From Arenicola marina (Eukaryota > Annelida > Polychaeta > Arenicolidae), in the NCBI GenBank assembly GCA_964019135.1, contig OZ025249.1, positions 38,391,759 through 38,455,758 of the forward strand: a DNA stretch of 64,000 nt. Direction: 5' to 3'. Positions within the stretch are counted from its first letter, which is position 1. Each line of letters opens with the position of its first letter. Below, piece by piece: positions 47,216-59,640 of this stretch. The notes beneath the pieces were generated by a model. That model was given only the letters and a program-made list of their open reading frames with translations. It had not been told where the DNA came from and searched no databases. Both the position numbers and the translations under genes were made by a program.

Positions 47216-47415
47216 NNNNNNNNNNNNNNNNNNNNNNNNNNNNNNNNNNNNNNNNNNNNNNNNNNNNNNNNNNNNNNNNNNNNNNNNNNNNNNNNNNNNN
47301 NNNNNNNNNNNNNNNNNNNNNNNNNNNNNNNNNNNNNNNNNNNNNNNNNNNNNNNNNNNNNNNNNNNNNNNNNNNNNNNNNNNNNNNNNNNNNNNNNNNN
47401 NNNNNNNNNNNNNNN
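47216..47415. other. Assembly gap (200 N)
   Basis: Exactly 200 N, a placeholder for unsequenced or unassembled DNA. A (TA)n tract lies about 100 bp to its left. A missing 5' exon of the multicopper oxidase gene could lie in it. Confidence 1.
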
Positions 47416-47542
47416 TAATCGCAGATGCATTACGTAAGATGTGGCAAGAAGGTCTCAGTATATATATAATGCTCGCTACACTTGAATTAATAACCATTGT
47501 ATTTCAACGCAAAGAAATGTTATGCAACACCTATTCAGTTTG

Positions 47543-47948
47543 TACGGAGCCCCGCTAGGGACATTCAGAATTATTTTTTATCTCGTTCGCACGACATAAT
47601 ATCTCGTTCGCCCGACTTAGTATCGCGTTCGCACGACTTAGTATCTCGTTCGCACGACATAGTATCTCGTTCGCACGACATAGCATCTCGTTCGCACGAC
47701 TTAGTATCTCGTTCGCACGAGATAGTATCTCGTTCGCACGAGATAGTATCTCGTGCGAACGAGATACTATCTCGTGCGAACGAGATACTAAGTCGTGCGA
47801 ACGAGATGCTATGTCGTGCGAACGAGATACTATGTCGTGCGAACGAGATACTAAGTCGTGCGAACGCGATACTAAGTCGGGCGAACGAGATATTATGTCG
47901 TGCGAACGAGATAAAAATAATTCTGAATGTCCCTAGCGGGGCTCCGTA
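47543..47948. mobile_element. 406-bp near-perfect palindrome, foldback element
   Basis: Two arms of about 203 bp are reverse complements with one single-base length difference. The ends are ACGGAGCCCCGCTAGGGAC and its complement. Each arm holds about eight 21-bp units (TATCTCGTTCGCACGACTTA type), so the arms are themselves tandem arrays. Flanking AGTTTG (47,537-47,542) and AGTTTG (47,949-47,954) form a 6-7-bp target-site duplication. No protein-coding meaning; open frames are artefacts. Confidence 0.9.
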
Positions 47949-48227
47949 AGTTTGTTCTCCCGGTGGCGTTGTTCGTCACAAGTTAAGACGCGGAGGGAGT
48001 GACTGTTTCAGTTTAACAAAAGGCAGTTTGTCGCGGGCTTCGCATGGAGTTAATTCTAAGCTTATACAGGTCTTTGTGATGCTGATGCAGCGATATAAAC
48101 GTGTTTGTAACAACAGTAGTGCTCGTAAATTGTGTAGGCCTATGGGTAGGCGTGACCCCGCCAGTAAGGCAGATAATTGATCTATGGTGCGTGTCAGACG
48201 TGGCGATAGAACTGGTGTCAGGCACGT

Positions 48228-48425
48228 GGTGTCAGATGTGGTGTCAGACATGGGGTGAGACATCATGTCAGATACAGTGTCAGACATCATGTCAGATACA
48301 GTGTCAGACATGGTGTCAGACATGGTGTCACACATGGTGTCGGACATGGTGTCTGATATGGTGTCTGATATGGTGTCAGACATCGTGTCAGACATCATGT
48401 TAGATATGTTGTAAGACAAAGCGTC
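48228..48425. repeat. 12-bp minisatellite upstream of multicopper oxidase exon
   Basis: Units of GTGTCAGACATG with variants (GATACA, GATATG) end about 90 bp before the acceptor at 48,510. Confidence 0.85.
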
Positions 48426-48510
48426 AGACTTAGTGTCAGCAGCGGTGAGGGTTTGTCTTTCAGAGTTGCGTAATCAAGTGGCTTAAAACAGCTTTTTTTT
48501 TGTCTTGCAG

Positions 48511-51500
48511 AGCTGGCGGACGTGGTGACGGCTGACGGGCGATACCGCACCGCGTACTTCATCAACGATGCGATGCCCGGCCCCAGCATCGTCGTGTATG
48601 AGGGCCAACAGGTCAGGGCACGATCGTCGTACACTCAAAACGGCAGGGGTCAAATAGTTCGCCCTCGAATAGGGCATTAGCTTGGGACTGGGCGAAATCC
48701 GCCCTGGTCGTTTCGATCTCACGGGCCCATACAGGTCTGCCTGTTGGGTTGGTTATTGCTCTTACGTCATATCAGTATTATATCCGTGATTAACGTCAGA
48801 AGTGATTAAGATCTGCATGATAGATCTGGTAATCGAGAATATTGAAAAGTTGCACATATATATTATTATTTGGGACAGGCGAGAAGGGCTGGAGGGGAAG
48901 GAATATCTAAAAGGGTCACTTAATTCCGGGGGCATGCCTTGTCTAATATGTAGCCCCCGCCCCTTCCCATTTTATTTACAATCGTCTCTCATGAATGCGT
49001 GAACTGGAAATGCGTTGTCTTAAATGAATGCATTATTTCTGTTATGAGAAACATCGCAGGGACGTGCGTTTGACTCGACATCTGCGACTGCAGCCTCTCG
49101 GCTGACCGAGCGATAATACAGACAGCAAATTGCGACATAAATTTCACCTTGAGGCGATGAAACTACCGGCAAATTGCGCAATAGGGTTGACGCCTGCATT
49201 GGTGATGCCGACAGTAAATTACGCCACAACGTGACCACTGAAACCGTGATACCAACATCAAATTGCGGCAGAAGCCTGAACACTAGCGTTCCCGCTGGCG
49301 CTGTGAAATTGACAGTAAATTGAGCCAATTTAAAGAGTGGTCGTCATTTTATCTTGTTCAATCGACGAAGAAGGAGAATAGGTTTTCCAATGAGATACTT
49401 GCGCGCAAATCGTACGCCCCCACCTCCTCCCTTCCCCCGTAATCCCAAATCTCGGATTAGCCATAAGATCATGATGACTAAGTCCTTTCCGGCTCAAGTA
49501 GTGAAAAAGGCGTTTTGTGTTTCTGACACCAGGTGGCGGTGCGAGTTCACAACCACCTTCTCCAGGAAGGGACGTCGATCCACTGGCACGGGATCAAGCA
49601 CAGGGGCACCCCTTGGATGGACGGAGTGGCCGGGGTCACCCAGTGCGCCATTAATCCGGACGAGAGCTTCACCTACCGGTGAGTCAGAGTCAATGTCATC
49701 GGTGCAGACATGTGAACAATGCGTGAAATAATGAAAGCAAATCCACATTTTCACCTGACTTTTGTATGTATGAATGTACTGGTATATAAACTGTGAAACT
49801 AAATGTAAATAATGATATGTTACTTAACCCCGTGTTCAATCATGGCAAACGTTACTTTCATTTCATGTATCGTTTCAATAGAACAAAAAAACATGAATAT
49901 GGATTCGCTATTAGCAAAGCCCTCATATGAGAGTATACATATCCAGATTCCGGGCGACGCCCTCAGGCACCCACTGGTACCACTCCCACTACGGCTCCCA
50001 GAGAACGGACGGACTATTCGGGGCTCTGGTCGTCCTGGAGCGGCCAGATGACACCACGGACACAGACAGAGACCCAAACCGCACCCCCAAAGACAGCCCC
50101 CCGGCGTCCGGCCACAACGAGGACAACAATGGCACAATGACGTCAGAGAGCCCCACCACCGCCCCGACGCCTCCGCGATTGCCAGCCTTCGAGAAAGAGT
50201 TCGTCCTTATGGTTCACGACTGGTTCGTCGAGACGTCTGAAGCTATCCTGATTCGTTACCTGGCTGAGAACCAGCGGTAAGTGGCGGGAAAGTAAGAGCA
50301 CTTCTCCCACCAATAAAGTGTGGGTATATTATATCTTGATTAATTGATTAATTTCTTCTGCGCCATTCAAATTATTCACGAAAATAACGCCTCGTCAATA
50401 TAGGGTGCGGAATTATGATAATACATGGTATGGAAAGAGTGTGCCTGTCTCTAAGAAAACTTCACATTATTTAATACATTTTTTTTTTTTTTTTTTTTTT
50501 TTGTAAAATCGTTTATTTCGGTACATTATTTAATACATGCAGGGATCATCTTGTTTAAATTTAAGTTTGATGATAGTTATGGTTCAATACGCACTGCAGT
50601 GAAATTGTCCCAGGTCCCACGTAAGAGTAAGGCCTACCTTGCATTACGTTAGCTTACAGTCGTTGGCGAAATTATCTACGTCTTGAGATACAAAGATAGT
50701 TAGATAAATAGATACATAACATCTGGAATTTGATTGACTATTCAATTTGCAAACTACCAGTGTGATAATTATCTACTTGGTCGGACAGATTCACTCCAGG
50801 CTACGACAACCTTGATGAGTGTCACTTCAAAACCCAGCAGCCGGATGGCAGTGAGGTGGCTACCATCCCCTTCGAATCAGGCCTCATCAACGGCAGAGGT
50901 CAGCAGAACCCCTTAACCCAACTCCTCTACGTTACCTCCTCTTGTCTAATCGTACTCGGCGATGAAGATATATGCCTTGTTGTTCCGTCGTTATTATAAC
51001 CGAACCTGCCTGGCCCACGCCCTAACGCAAAGCAACGTCATCCTTGGATATCATAGGACAATTTTGTCATTGGCCGCATGATTCGCGATTTAAATCCGCA
51101 TCTATATATCCATCCATATCCAGTTAATCCACAGCTGTTACAGATGTGCAATTTGAGGGAAAGCATTTGCCGATCTCCGTTGATTCAATCGATAATCATG
51201 ATATCATTTCTCACTGCATATCACAGTTATACTTGCCAATAGTAGTATATGCAGTTATATTTGCAACAGTTTTGCAACTGTAATATCGTTATGGTGATAT
51301 GAATGTGTCTAAATGTATGGCGTTCCTTCTTGAAGGTTACTTCCGGCCACAGAAGACCGACGAGGTCGAAGTGAGCGTCCCACTCACGACCTTCGATGTG
51401 TCCCAAGGAATGTTTTACCGTTTCCGGGCGATCAACCCTTCGCTTAACTTCGCCTTTAAGCTTTCCATCGATGGTGTAAGTCCAATTTGTCGACATGTGT

Positions 51501-54152
51501 TCCTCTTCCACAGCGTTTCGGGGGCGGATCGAGGGGAATCCCGGGGTTCCTGACCCCCCCCCTCTCTTTGAGGAAGAACGCTAGGCCAAATGAGGCGTTT
51601 ATCCCCCTCCCAACCCGGTCGTCAAAAATTGGTGGAGATCCCCGCCCCCCCCCCCGATAGGACCCCCCCCCCCGCTCGCCCCCGCAAATCCCGTCCCCGC
51701 TGAGAATTATGCAACATTTCTACAACATTGGTCTTTGTGGAAAAAGGTGGAATTGGGGGTGAGGGGCGTGCGGTAGTATGCATCACCCACCATCTCCCTT
51801 ACAACAAAAAACAGTCGCATAGATCTAATATGTTGCAATAAAAGATTAGCATTCACGTTTTATTGCACAGTTTTACGGATACTAGATCTATGCAGGCTCC
51901 AGGCGCTAACTTTTAGTGACAAAAAGGCATCATTCTTGCACCAGGCCACAAAATGTCACAGTTTTAGACTGTGGCATGATATTGGTGGGAACAACTGTTT
52001 GAATAGCTATAAACATCATACTTACAACTGGCGCCATTCCTCCAGTGTTTACAGTCGCAGTTGAGCTCACGTACACCTATCGAGTATCATTTCGTATATG
52101 ATAATCGATTGCGTGAGTCTAACTAACATAAATGATCGATGTTTTAATCCAATGAAACACATGTTTCTCCTTCAGCACCGCCTTACCGTGATATCCAGTG
52201 ACGGTCACGACCTTGAGCCCGTGGAAGCGGACTCGGTCATCGTTCACGGTGGAGAGAGGTTCGATTTCTACATCCAGACAGACGGTTCAGTCGACAACTA
52301 CTGGGTCCGCGCCGAGACGCTGGAAATGTACAACGGGCGACCGGGACCGGTGAGTTTATCTCGACAGTCATACAATATCTTTTGTGTCAGAGTAGAAATA
52401 ATGAGTTAACGGAATTTTTGCTGAGTAGTGTGCTCATATTGTACTCATTTCGTGCTCATTGTCCTTTAGCGATGATGCCCTGGATTTGTCATTCTATTGT
52501 TGGGGGGGTGGGGGCACCTTTAGATCTGACGATCTCATTTAGCAGGTCATATTGTAGACCCCTGGGCTGCTCTCCTATTAGTCTTTCATATCGAATTTCT
52601 CTTTGCATCGCTTGTTTATTAATAGGGCCTATATTTTCTGTCTAAGTCTATAATGTGGGCTGCTCTTTTACATGTAAGTTGATATTGTATAAACTAATTT
52701 GGGCTTATTGCCCAATATATAGATGACTTCGATGGCATGATAATGTCTTAGTTTTATTTATAGGCCTTTCCTGGACTCCCTGTATTGGTATTTCCATATT
52801 ATCCTGTTGCTTACACACTGCTACTTTTTCTGCAGTGGGACAGTCCGATCCGTCAGGAGAATGTGGGTTCGGTGGAGGCCATCTTGCGTTACCATGGTGC
52901 GCCACTGACGGCGCCTGTGTCCCAGCCACGTGCATGCGCAGAGGAGTCAAAGTGTGTTACCGTCAACTGTCCCTTCCCGTGAGTAACACATTGAACCTCG
53001 CGAGCGCGACGTACCAGATCCGGCCAATTTATTACTCAAAGCTAAGGACTAAATTGATCCCCGCTCAAATCAAATTATTTAATTTAATGGAATCGCTGGG
53101 TTCTACAATAATGGTGAATCTGTTACTAAAACAAATAGGTTATAACTGTTGCTTAGATCTGAAGCTTTGTTAATGTCCTAGATATATGCTTATCAATCAA
53201 TTCCTATAGCCACAAGGAATTACATTTCAGAGAATACGCTGCAGATCTCAACACTGTGTGCGTCAACTTCGACGTGCTTCGGTCTGTGAAACCGTATGAA
53301 CTGTCCGCCGTCGACGTGCACTCATTCCAAGAATTCTTTCTAAATTTTCACTTTCCAAGTAAGTATTAACAATAATACCTACATAAAATATGATTAAAGA
53401 AATCTTGACACGGATTGGTAATTTACGGACTTGTTTATCGTATGTTGCCCAAGCGGATCAATGGCTGCATCTCTTTGAGCCAGGACTATATACCACCACT
53501 GTGACAATGTTCTTCTGGATATGACGTATGCCAATGAAAGTGTATCCCATTTATGTTGCAGGGTCCATTGGTGGCGTACTTCGCTCCATGGTCAACGGAA
53601 TACAGTTCGTGCTGCCGTCATATCCCCCTCAGGTACCTACATGTCAAACTCCTTTCAGGAATATTGAAATCGCCAATATCAATTTACAAGTCAATGCATG
53701 ATCGTTCGGAGAAAATAAAATTATAAATATGTCTGTATAAAAGTCATCGGTGTAAGAAAGTGTGAAGCTGTACATGACCAAGTTCTAAAAGGTTAAACCG
53801 CTTGTCAACAGAAGGTAAAAAGTCAAGACCAAAGATCTGATGACACCAATGCCCTAAATACCTTTTGATTAGCATGAGAAGGGAGCGTTTGTGGCTGATC
53901 ATATTTTAGTCATATTTTGTATGATTATTTTCGTGCTGAAGGATCTGTAAGCCGTATAATACTAACAGTGTAATACCATGCATGGTGTTCAGATCCAGAC
54001 CAGTGCAGTGGGTTACGAGCGCCCCTGCAACATGGAACGTTGCCGGAATGGCGAAATCTGCCAGTGCACACACGAGATCTCGCTCAAACGAGACAACATG
54101 ATACAGATGGTGCTCTTGAGTCACGTGACACGTAAGTTTGGTTCCAAAAAAG

Positions 54153-54198
<46 letters not shown>

Positions 54199-57100
54199 AT
54201 ATATATATACATATGTGTGTGTACCCAATATCCGTAGAAAAATAGCATAATAAAGTACATATTAATGATACAATAATGATAAAACAACATGAAAGAACGA
54301 TCAGGGATTCAATCTATGCGACTACTCCTTGAGAGTGAGTGGGCCGTACGTTGACGCCGACCGATCCAGTTATCTTGTCGACACGACATGACATGACCTC
54401 TTTCCTTCTCCAGCCATCCCTTGGCCAGGAGTGCCGGCCTCCGCCCATCCCATCCATCTCCATGGCCACCACTTCTACGTCATGAAGATAGGTTACCCGG
54501 TAGTGGATCCTGTCACCAAAAGGTATGATAATCTCTGTGTGGCAGGACGTTTGGTATGCTCGTGGGGGAGTTAGCGACGGGGGTCATTTTATGGGTACGA
54601 CTATTTAAAATACTTTCACAGGAGGTAAGTTACATCGTTGGCATGGAAATCGTGACTGACGCTGTCACAGCCGTTTTATATTAAGACGAAAATCTACGAT
54701 CTACGATTACTTATTTGACATGGAGAAGAGGTTGGCAATACAAGAATTAAAGAGCATATTACTTGAACATGGGCAATCCCATTATGAAGCTTCGATACGC
54801 CAAATGACTGACGGCGCGATGACATTTTGGCCCGTAACCCGGGAACCCAATTTTGGCGGGAAAATGACTAGGGTTACTGACTAGGGTTAAGGTTAGCCCT
54901 AACCCTAACCTTCTCTGTCAAGACTACTAGTGAGACAAACAACTTGCGAAGGTTAGGTTAGGTTAATTCGGGATCTGAGGGGTAAGTCGGGATCTGATGG
55001 ATCAATCCAGATCTTAGGAGTCAAATCGCGGTCTAAAGGATCAAATCGGGCTCTAATGGGGTAAATCGGGACCAGTCAATATGGATCAGTAGGGTTAAAT
55101 TGGGGTGTGAGGGTCAATCCGGATTCTAGGGGTCGCATCGGGATCTGAAGGATCAAATCGAGATATGAAGGATCAAAGCGGGATCTGACGGCCAAAAGCG
55201 CGATCTGAGGGGTAAATCTGAATCCTTTGGATCCAATCCGGATCCTAGAGCTAAAATCAGGATCTCAAGGATTAAGCATGGGTCTGAGGGTTAAATCTGT
55301 ATCCGAGGGGTGAATCTGGATCCTATGGGTCCAATCTGGATCCTATGGCTCCAATCCGGATCCTAGGGATCCAATTCGATCATAAGGGTAAAATCGGGGC
55401 ACTGTGGGTGGAATCCGGATATAAGGGGCCAAATCGGGATCTGAGGGGTCAACGGGATCTGATGGGCCAATCTGGATATGAGGGGTCAATCTGGATCTGA
55501 TGGGCGTGTGTAGCTCGCCTCGTAGGTCGCCAAACATAACATTTCCGTCATCATCCTTGACCTTGTTGGTGATGGTCTCGATTTATCTACCAAGACAACA
55601 AGTGAGACAAACGACACCTTGCCGTTGCGTAGGATATAACATTAGTATTTAGCCAAATTGGATCCTCAAATCGAGATGTCAAGGGTCAAATCGGGATATG
55701 AAGGGTCAAATCTTGTAAGTTTGGACGCGAAACAATAATCAAAACCATGGTCAATCCCATTATAAAGCCTCAATGCGCCAACTGGCTGACAACGCGGTGA
55801 CGTTGCGGCTTATAAATTGGTCGATATTGCATGTAGACCATCGCGGTCGGTCTTCAAATATTCAACGTAGACCTTTATACTTGTCTTTGCTGATCAAAGT
55901 TCAATAATGGTGAAGTATAGCGATTTGTTGGTGGTTTTGTCAAGCCATAACTGAAGGACTGGTGTCTCTACCGCCTAACTATTGACCATAGAAAACGTTC
56001 GCATGTTGCTATTTCAACGCTAAATATGGCGTACAACGGCCATCCCATAACCCCGATTTCGTCTTCCTTCTCAAGCTATGCTTGATTCTGTCTCGGCTGA
56101 ATATGTGGATGAGCCTAGTTTGGTTTGCACGAACCTTGTGTTCTCATGTCTTTGTTATATGACATACATCAAGATTACGTCATGTGTGATGTATATCAAG
56201 ATTTCGTCGTGCGTCCTGATTGCGTCAAAATGTGGTATAATTGTACTTTAGTTATAAACCAGACACAGTCAAAACGTCATCATAAAGTACAGCGTTTTAT
56301 ATTAGATAGACGCCAAACGTCAAAACGTCATCATAAAGTACAGCGTTTTATATTAGATAGACGCCAAACGTCAAAACGTCATCATAAAGTACAGCGTTTT
56401 ATATTAGATACAAGCAAAACGTCAAAACGTCATCATGAAGTACAGCGTTTTATATTAGATATAAGCCAGACGTCAAAATGTCATCATAAGGCTGCGTTAT
56501 TTATCAGTTATACAGTAGGGGTCAAAATCGCATCATAATGTGGCTTCGTATATTAGGAGTGAGCGCCGACGCACCACGTGTCATAACGCCCCATGTTCTC
56601 TCCCAGATACGTCGCGATGAGTGCAGATCTGCACTGCCCGACAGAGCGCTGTCATAACGCCACGTGGTCCAACAGCTCGTGGCTCCATGGTGACATCCCG
56701 GGTCTCAACGAGGTTGACCCTCCACTAAAGGACACCGTGACGGTTCCCGCCGGCGGCTATGTGGTCATTCGGTTCCCAGCGGACAACCCCGGTAAGTCTG
56801 TTTAAGGGTGACGTATATATATAACCCGGGGACAGTTTCGCTAAGAGTTACGAGGTCGTACTTTCCCATGTGAATATGACTGAATATACGAGAGAGGAGA
56901 TCTATAGGCGTATTTACCGATTATATTATATAGCGTCTATCAGACATGGGGTTAAAGTTGCATATCGAGTTCTTTCCCGCCAAAACTAAGCCCAGGCGAA
57001 ATTTATATTAAACTTTGCCGAAAACTCGATTGTTCCATTCCATAAATTCAGAAACCTGATAAACCTCGCCGTTTCGGCTGTGGTGTGGCAAACTTGTCTA

Positions 57101-57768
57101 TCCCGCGACACCATGGAACACTGTCGCGGCACTGCTACTTATAACAAAGCATCACGAAGCACAGAAACTGATGACGTTTACCACTGAAATGAAAATTTGT
57201 GGTAAATTGATATCACGGACAAGGCTAAGAGACACTATTTGGCAGTCTGGCACTGATTCTTATTTGTATTTTGACCTCTTTAGTTTTGGCGGGAAACAAC
57301 TCGACATGCAACTTTAAAATACTCATATACCTAATAGCTATAGCTAATGTGCGCAACATAGTGGCGCTAAACACCATGTGGTATATGCATTGCTGCGCAC
57401 TGTGACTGTGTGTTAATTTCAAAATGACGGATTCGTCAATTTAGAAGTGGAAATTCCTTTGATTTTCGGATTGTTTTTTGTTCCTTGACCCTCCAGGCTG
57501 GTGGATAATGCACTGTCACCTTGAGCTGCACCAAGTGGAGGGCATGGCGTTGCTGGTGAAGGAAGGCGAACAGCATGATATGAACCCCGCCCCGCCCGGA
57601 TTTCCCACCTGTGGCTCCTTCGATTGGGACTCCGATGATTTCCTAGACAGTCTGGCGCCTCCCCCGCCTCCCCCCCAGCAGCCAACCTCCGGCGCCAAAG
57701 CCGCCGGGACGTCTGCCTTTATGTCTGTTGTCATGGCGACAATTGTTTTTGCCGTGAGTCAAATGTGA
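48511..57768 (+). CDS. Laccase-type multicopper oxidase, 5' end not found
   Basis: Secreted or surface copper oxidase (three cupredoxin domains) that would oxidise phenolic or similar donors with O2; the substrate is not known. Exons: 48511-48611, 49533-49678, 49947-50276, 50789-50898, 51336-51475, 52176-52349, 52836-52978, 53231-53358, 53562-53632, 53993-54131, 54414-54522, 56607-56791, 57497-57768 (TGA). All are GT-AG and phase-consistent, about 681 residues. Copper motifs are all present: HWHG (exon 49533), HWYHSHYG (49947), [10 protein letters not shown] (54414) and [12 protein letters not shown] (57497), the last with the type-1 Cys and axial Met. The C-terminus is Pro-rich then hydrophobic ([15 protein letters not shown]), like a GPI-anchor signal or tail anchor. 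The signal peptide and any Cys-rich N-terminal part must lie upstream, perhaps in the gap at 47,216-47,415. Confidence 0.94.
50482..50506. repeat. Poly-T tract
   Basis: Uninterrupted run of about 25 T in the multicopper oxidase intron after exon 49947-50276. Confidence 0.9.
54158..54212. repeat. TA microsatellite
   Basis: An (AT)n tract starts about 25 bp after the donor of multicopper oxidase exon 53993-54131. Confidence 0.9.
54681..56085. mobile_element. Non-autonomous dispersed repeat with AAGACGAAAATC ends (copy 2)
   Basis: Copy of the 4,641-5,775 element in the multicopper oxidase intron between exons 54522 and 56607. The ends are AAGACGAAAATC (54,683-54,694) and GATTTCGTCTT (56,055-56,065), followed by TCTCAAGCTATGCTTGA. 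Between the shared blocks it carries an extra degenerate tandem array (about 54,960-55,540). Confidence 0.65.
54960..55540. repeat. Degenerate about 20-bp tandem repeat inside the dispersed element
   Basis: About 28 irregular units of the type ATCGGGATCTGAGGGGTCAA with many variants; older and more scrambled than the other arrays here. Confidence 0.7.
56265..56480. repeat. 51-bp minisatellite in multicopper oxidase intron
   Basis: Four units starting CGTCAAAACGTCATCATAAA, then GTACAGCGTTTTATATTAGA, ending about 125 bp before the exon at 56,607. Since 51 is a multiple of three, it gives a short open frame that is an artefact. Confidence 0.9.
56956..57313. mobile_element. TTAA-flanked MITE (piggyBac-like), copy 2
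   Basis: A 358-bp element with ends AGTTGCAT and ATGCAACT, flanked exactly by TTAA (56,952-56,955 and 57,314-57,317). It is in the last intron of the multicopper oxidase and is inverted relative to the 28,610 copy. Confidence 0.87.
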
Positions 57769-58620
57769 AGTGTTTATCCGCGGCTGATGAAAACTCCTTG
57801 GCGATAAAATGATTGTTGCATTAGCAGGATTGCGCAGTGGAACTTTTATAAACCGAATTTGTTTTTGATACAGTAATAGATTCGGTTCACAGAATGTTTC
57901 AAGTTTCATGTGCGGCTAGGGTAGAAATCGGGACCCGCAGAAAGGAATGGAATGTTGGTGTTTTAGGCCACTTTTGTGCACATACAGGCTAAATTGGGCC
58001 AAGGAACCTCCCGAGACGATGAAGGATGAAGAAACCAGGACCTATTGATCTGCGGTCTAGTGCGCTAACCACTACACCAGGGAGGCCCCCCCCCGCAGAA
58101 AGGTTCGATAAGCTTACTCAGGGTTGGGTTTAGGGAGGTGCAATTGTACCACAAGTCGTTATTCAGCCGTAATTGCTTTGCATGTAGATTTTAAGTACTT
58201 TTAGCAGAACTTAACATGTTTGTTTTGTCTCTCCAATGGTTTTATAGCTTTAGGTCGTACGACATGGCCTCGGGTAAAATGCGTTACTATTATGACAGGT
58301 GGAAGAAAGAGAGAGAGAGAGAAGCGAGAAAGAAAATGTTTTAGTGATATAATGTTGGACTACGATATATCCGTGATCATATCAGAGATCGTACAAGTAT
58401 CTCTGATCATATGTTGCAAGTTCCAACTATTATGCAAGAATTATGTGTGTATCTGCAACAATGACTCAATAGTATTTTGTAAAAAAGTTGTTATTGAATT
58501 ATTAGTGTTCCAGTTGTGCATGCAAGAGTCAAGTGTGCGTCTGTAACAGTAACTCAATAGTAAGGTGCAATAAATTTGTGTTTGAAATATTAGTGTTCCA
58601 GTTGTGCATCTCACTGCGTT
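57769..58620 (+). other. Multicopper oxidase 3' flank with SINE and duplicated segment
   Basis: Presumed 3' UTR. A segment of roughly 115 bp (TGACTCAATAGTATTTTGTA to TTAGTGTTCCAGTTGTGCAT) occurs twice between 58,430 and 58,610. An AATAAA at 58,569-58,574 lies in the second copy and is a candidate poly(A) signal. Confidence 0.5.
57950..58088 (-). mobile_element. SINE family B copy
   Basis: Minus strand: tRNA-like head GGCCTCCCTGGTGTAGTGGT, then TAGCGCACTAGACCGCAGATC-like sequence and GGTCCTGGTTTC, then the shared tail (CGGGAGGTTCCTTGGCCC, ACAAAAGTGGCC). Confidence 0.65.
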
Positions 58621-59640
58621 GTCATGTATTTATTGGTTGTGGCTAAATTTGGGTAATTTTCTACCCTGTGAAATACTCGTTAACTTAGAAAAAGAAAGAC
58701 GAACATTTCCACATGGATTTATCGTGTCATCCAATATATTAAAAAGACGCAATTTTGTGGTAGGGAGCGACACCAGGTAGGTTAAATCGATTTGCCTGAG
58801 ACTCACCATGCACTCAAAAATATGTTATATCAATACGCCCACACATATTTGTAGGTTATTTATTTCCTTTGGAGTAAAAACGTCTCATTTTTATTCCAAG
58901 CGCGTCAACGACTGAAAAAAAAGTGTGCGGGCAGTGTCCTTTTCCATTACTTCTTTGGCTTTCATTTTCAACTCAACCCACTTATCAGGTCGTTAAAATG
59001 CTAATTGCGCACCCGTGAGCGTCGACGTCGTCAGCTGCAGTGAACGTCAAGTTAGTCCCCAATGGAAGTCCCGTTTCTCTCGCCGTCCCCTAGATGTCGC
59101 CGCCTGCCCTCTATCAAGATGCGTCGCCCTAACGTCTCGACTCGTGTCCCATGTTTTTTGGGGCTTTCTCCGCTTTTCACCACTGAGGAGATTCCAATTT
59201 CTGCGGTTGTGTACTGTCAAGATATGATTTAACTTTTATTTAACGTCATTATATATAAGTCAACAATAAACATTAGCACAAGTGCTATTGAGTGGCAATG
59301 ATAACATGACATGAGATAAATGTACATATCATAATGAACATATAACAACCATTCTATCATCTATTTAAATCCTACCCGTTAGCTATGTGCACGAATTACA
59401 GTGACACATCCGAGGTTGACAGCATTGTTTGGAATTCCTTAGCAAATTTGACTAACTTTGTTTTTTTGAGTAATCTTATTACTATTGTATGGATATATTA
59501 CATGCATCCTACAGCGAATCCGTCGCTTGGGGCGCTCCGCAAGCCCGACTGCCACCTACAGGCTAGGTGTGGATACGCGCCAATCACTTGACAAGTCGCA
59601 CTCGTCATTAATCTTAAACTGGCCGCGCAGACGGTATTCG
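58621..59640. other. Intergenic, nothing recognised
   Basis: No exon, repeat or domain that I can support. Confidence 0.4.

Noticed and set aside
47497-47949. 150-codon Ser/Arg/His-rich frame
   Set aside because: It is the reading of the palindrome's 21-bp units.
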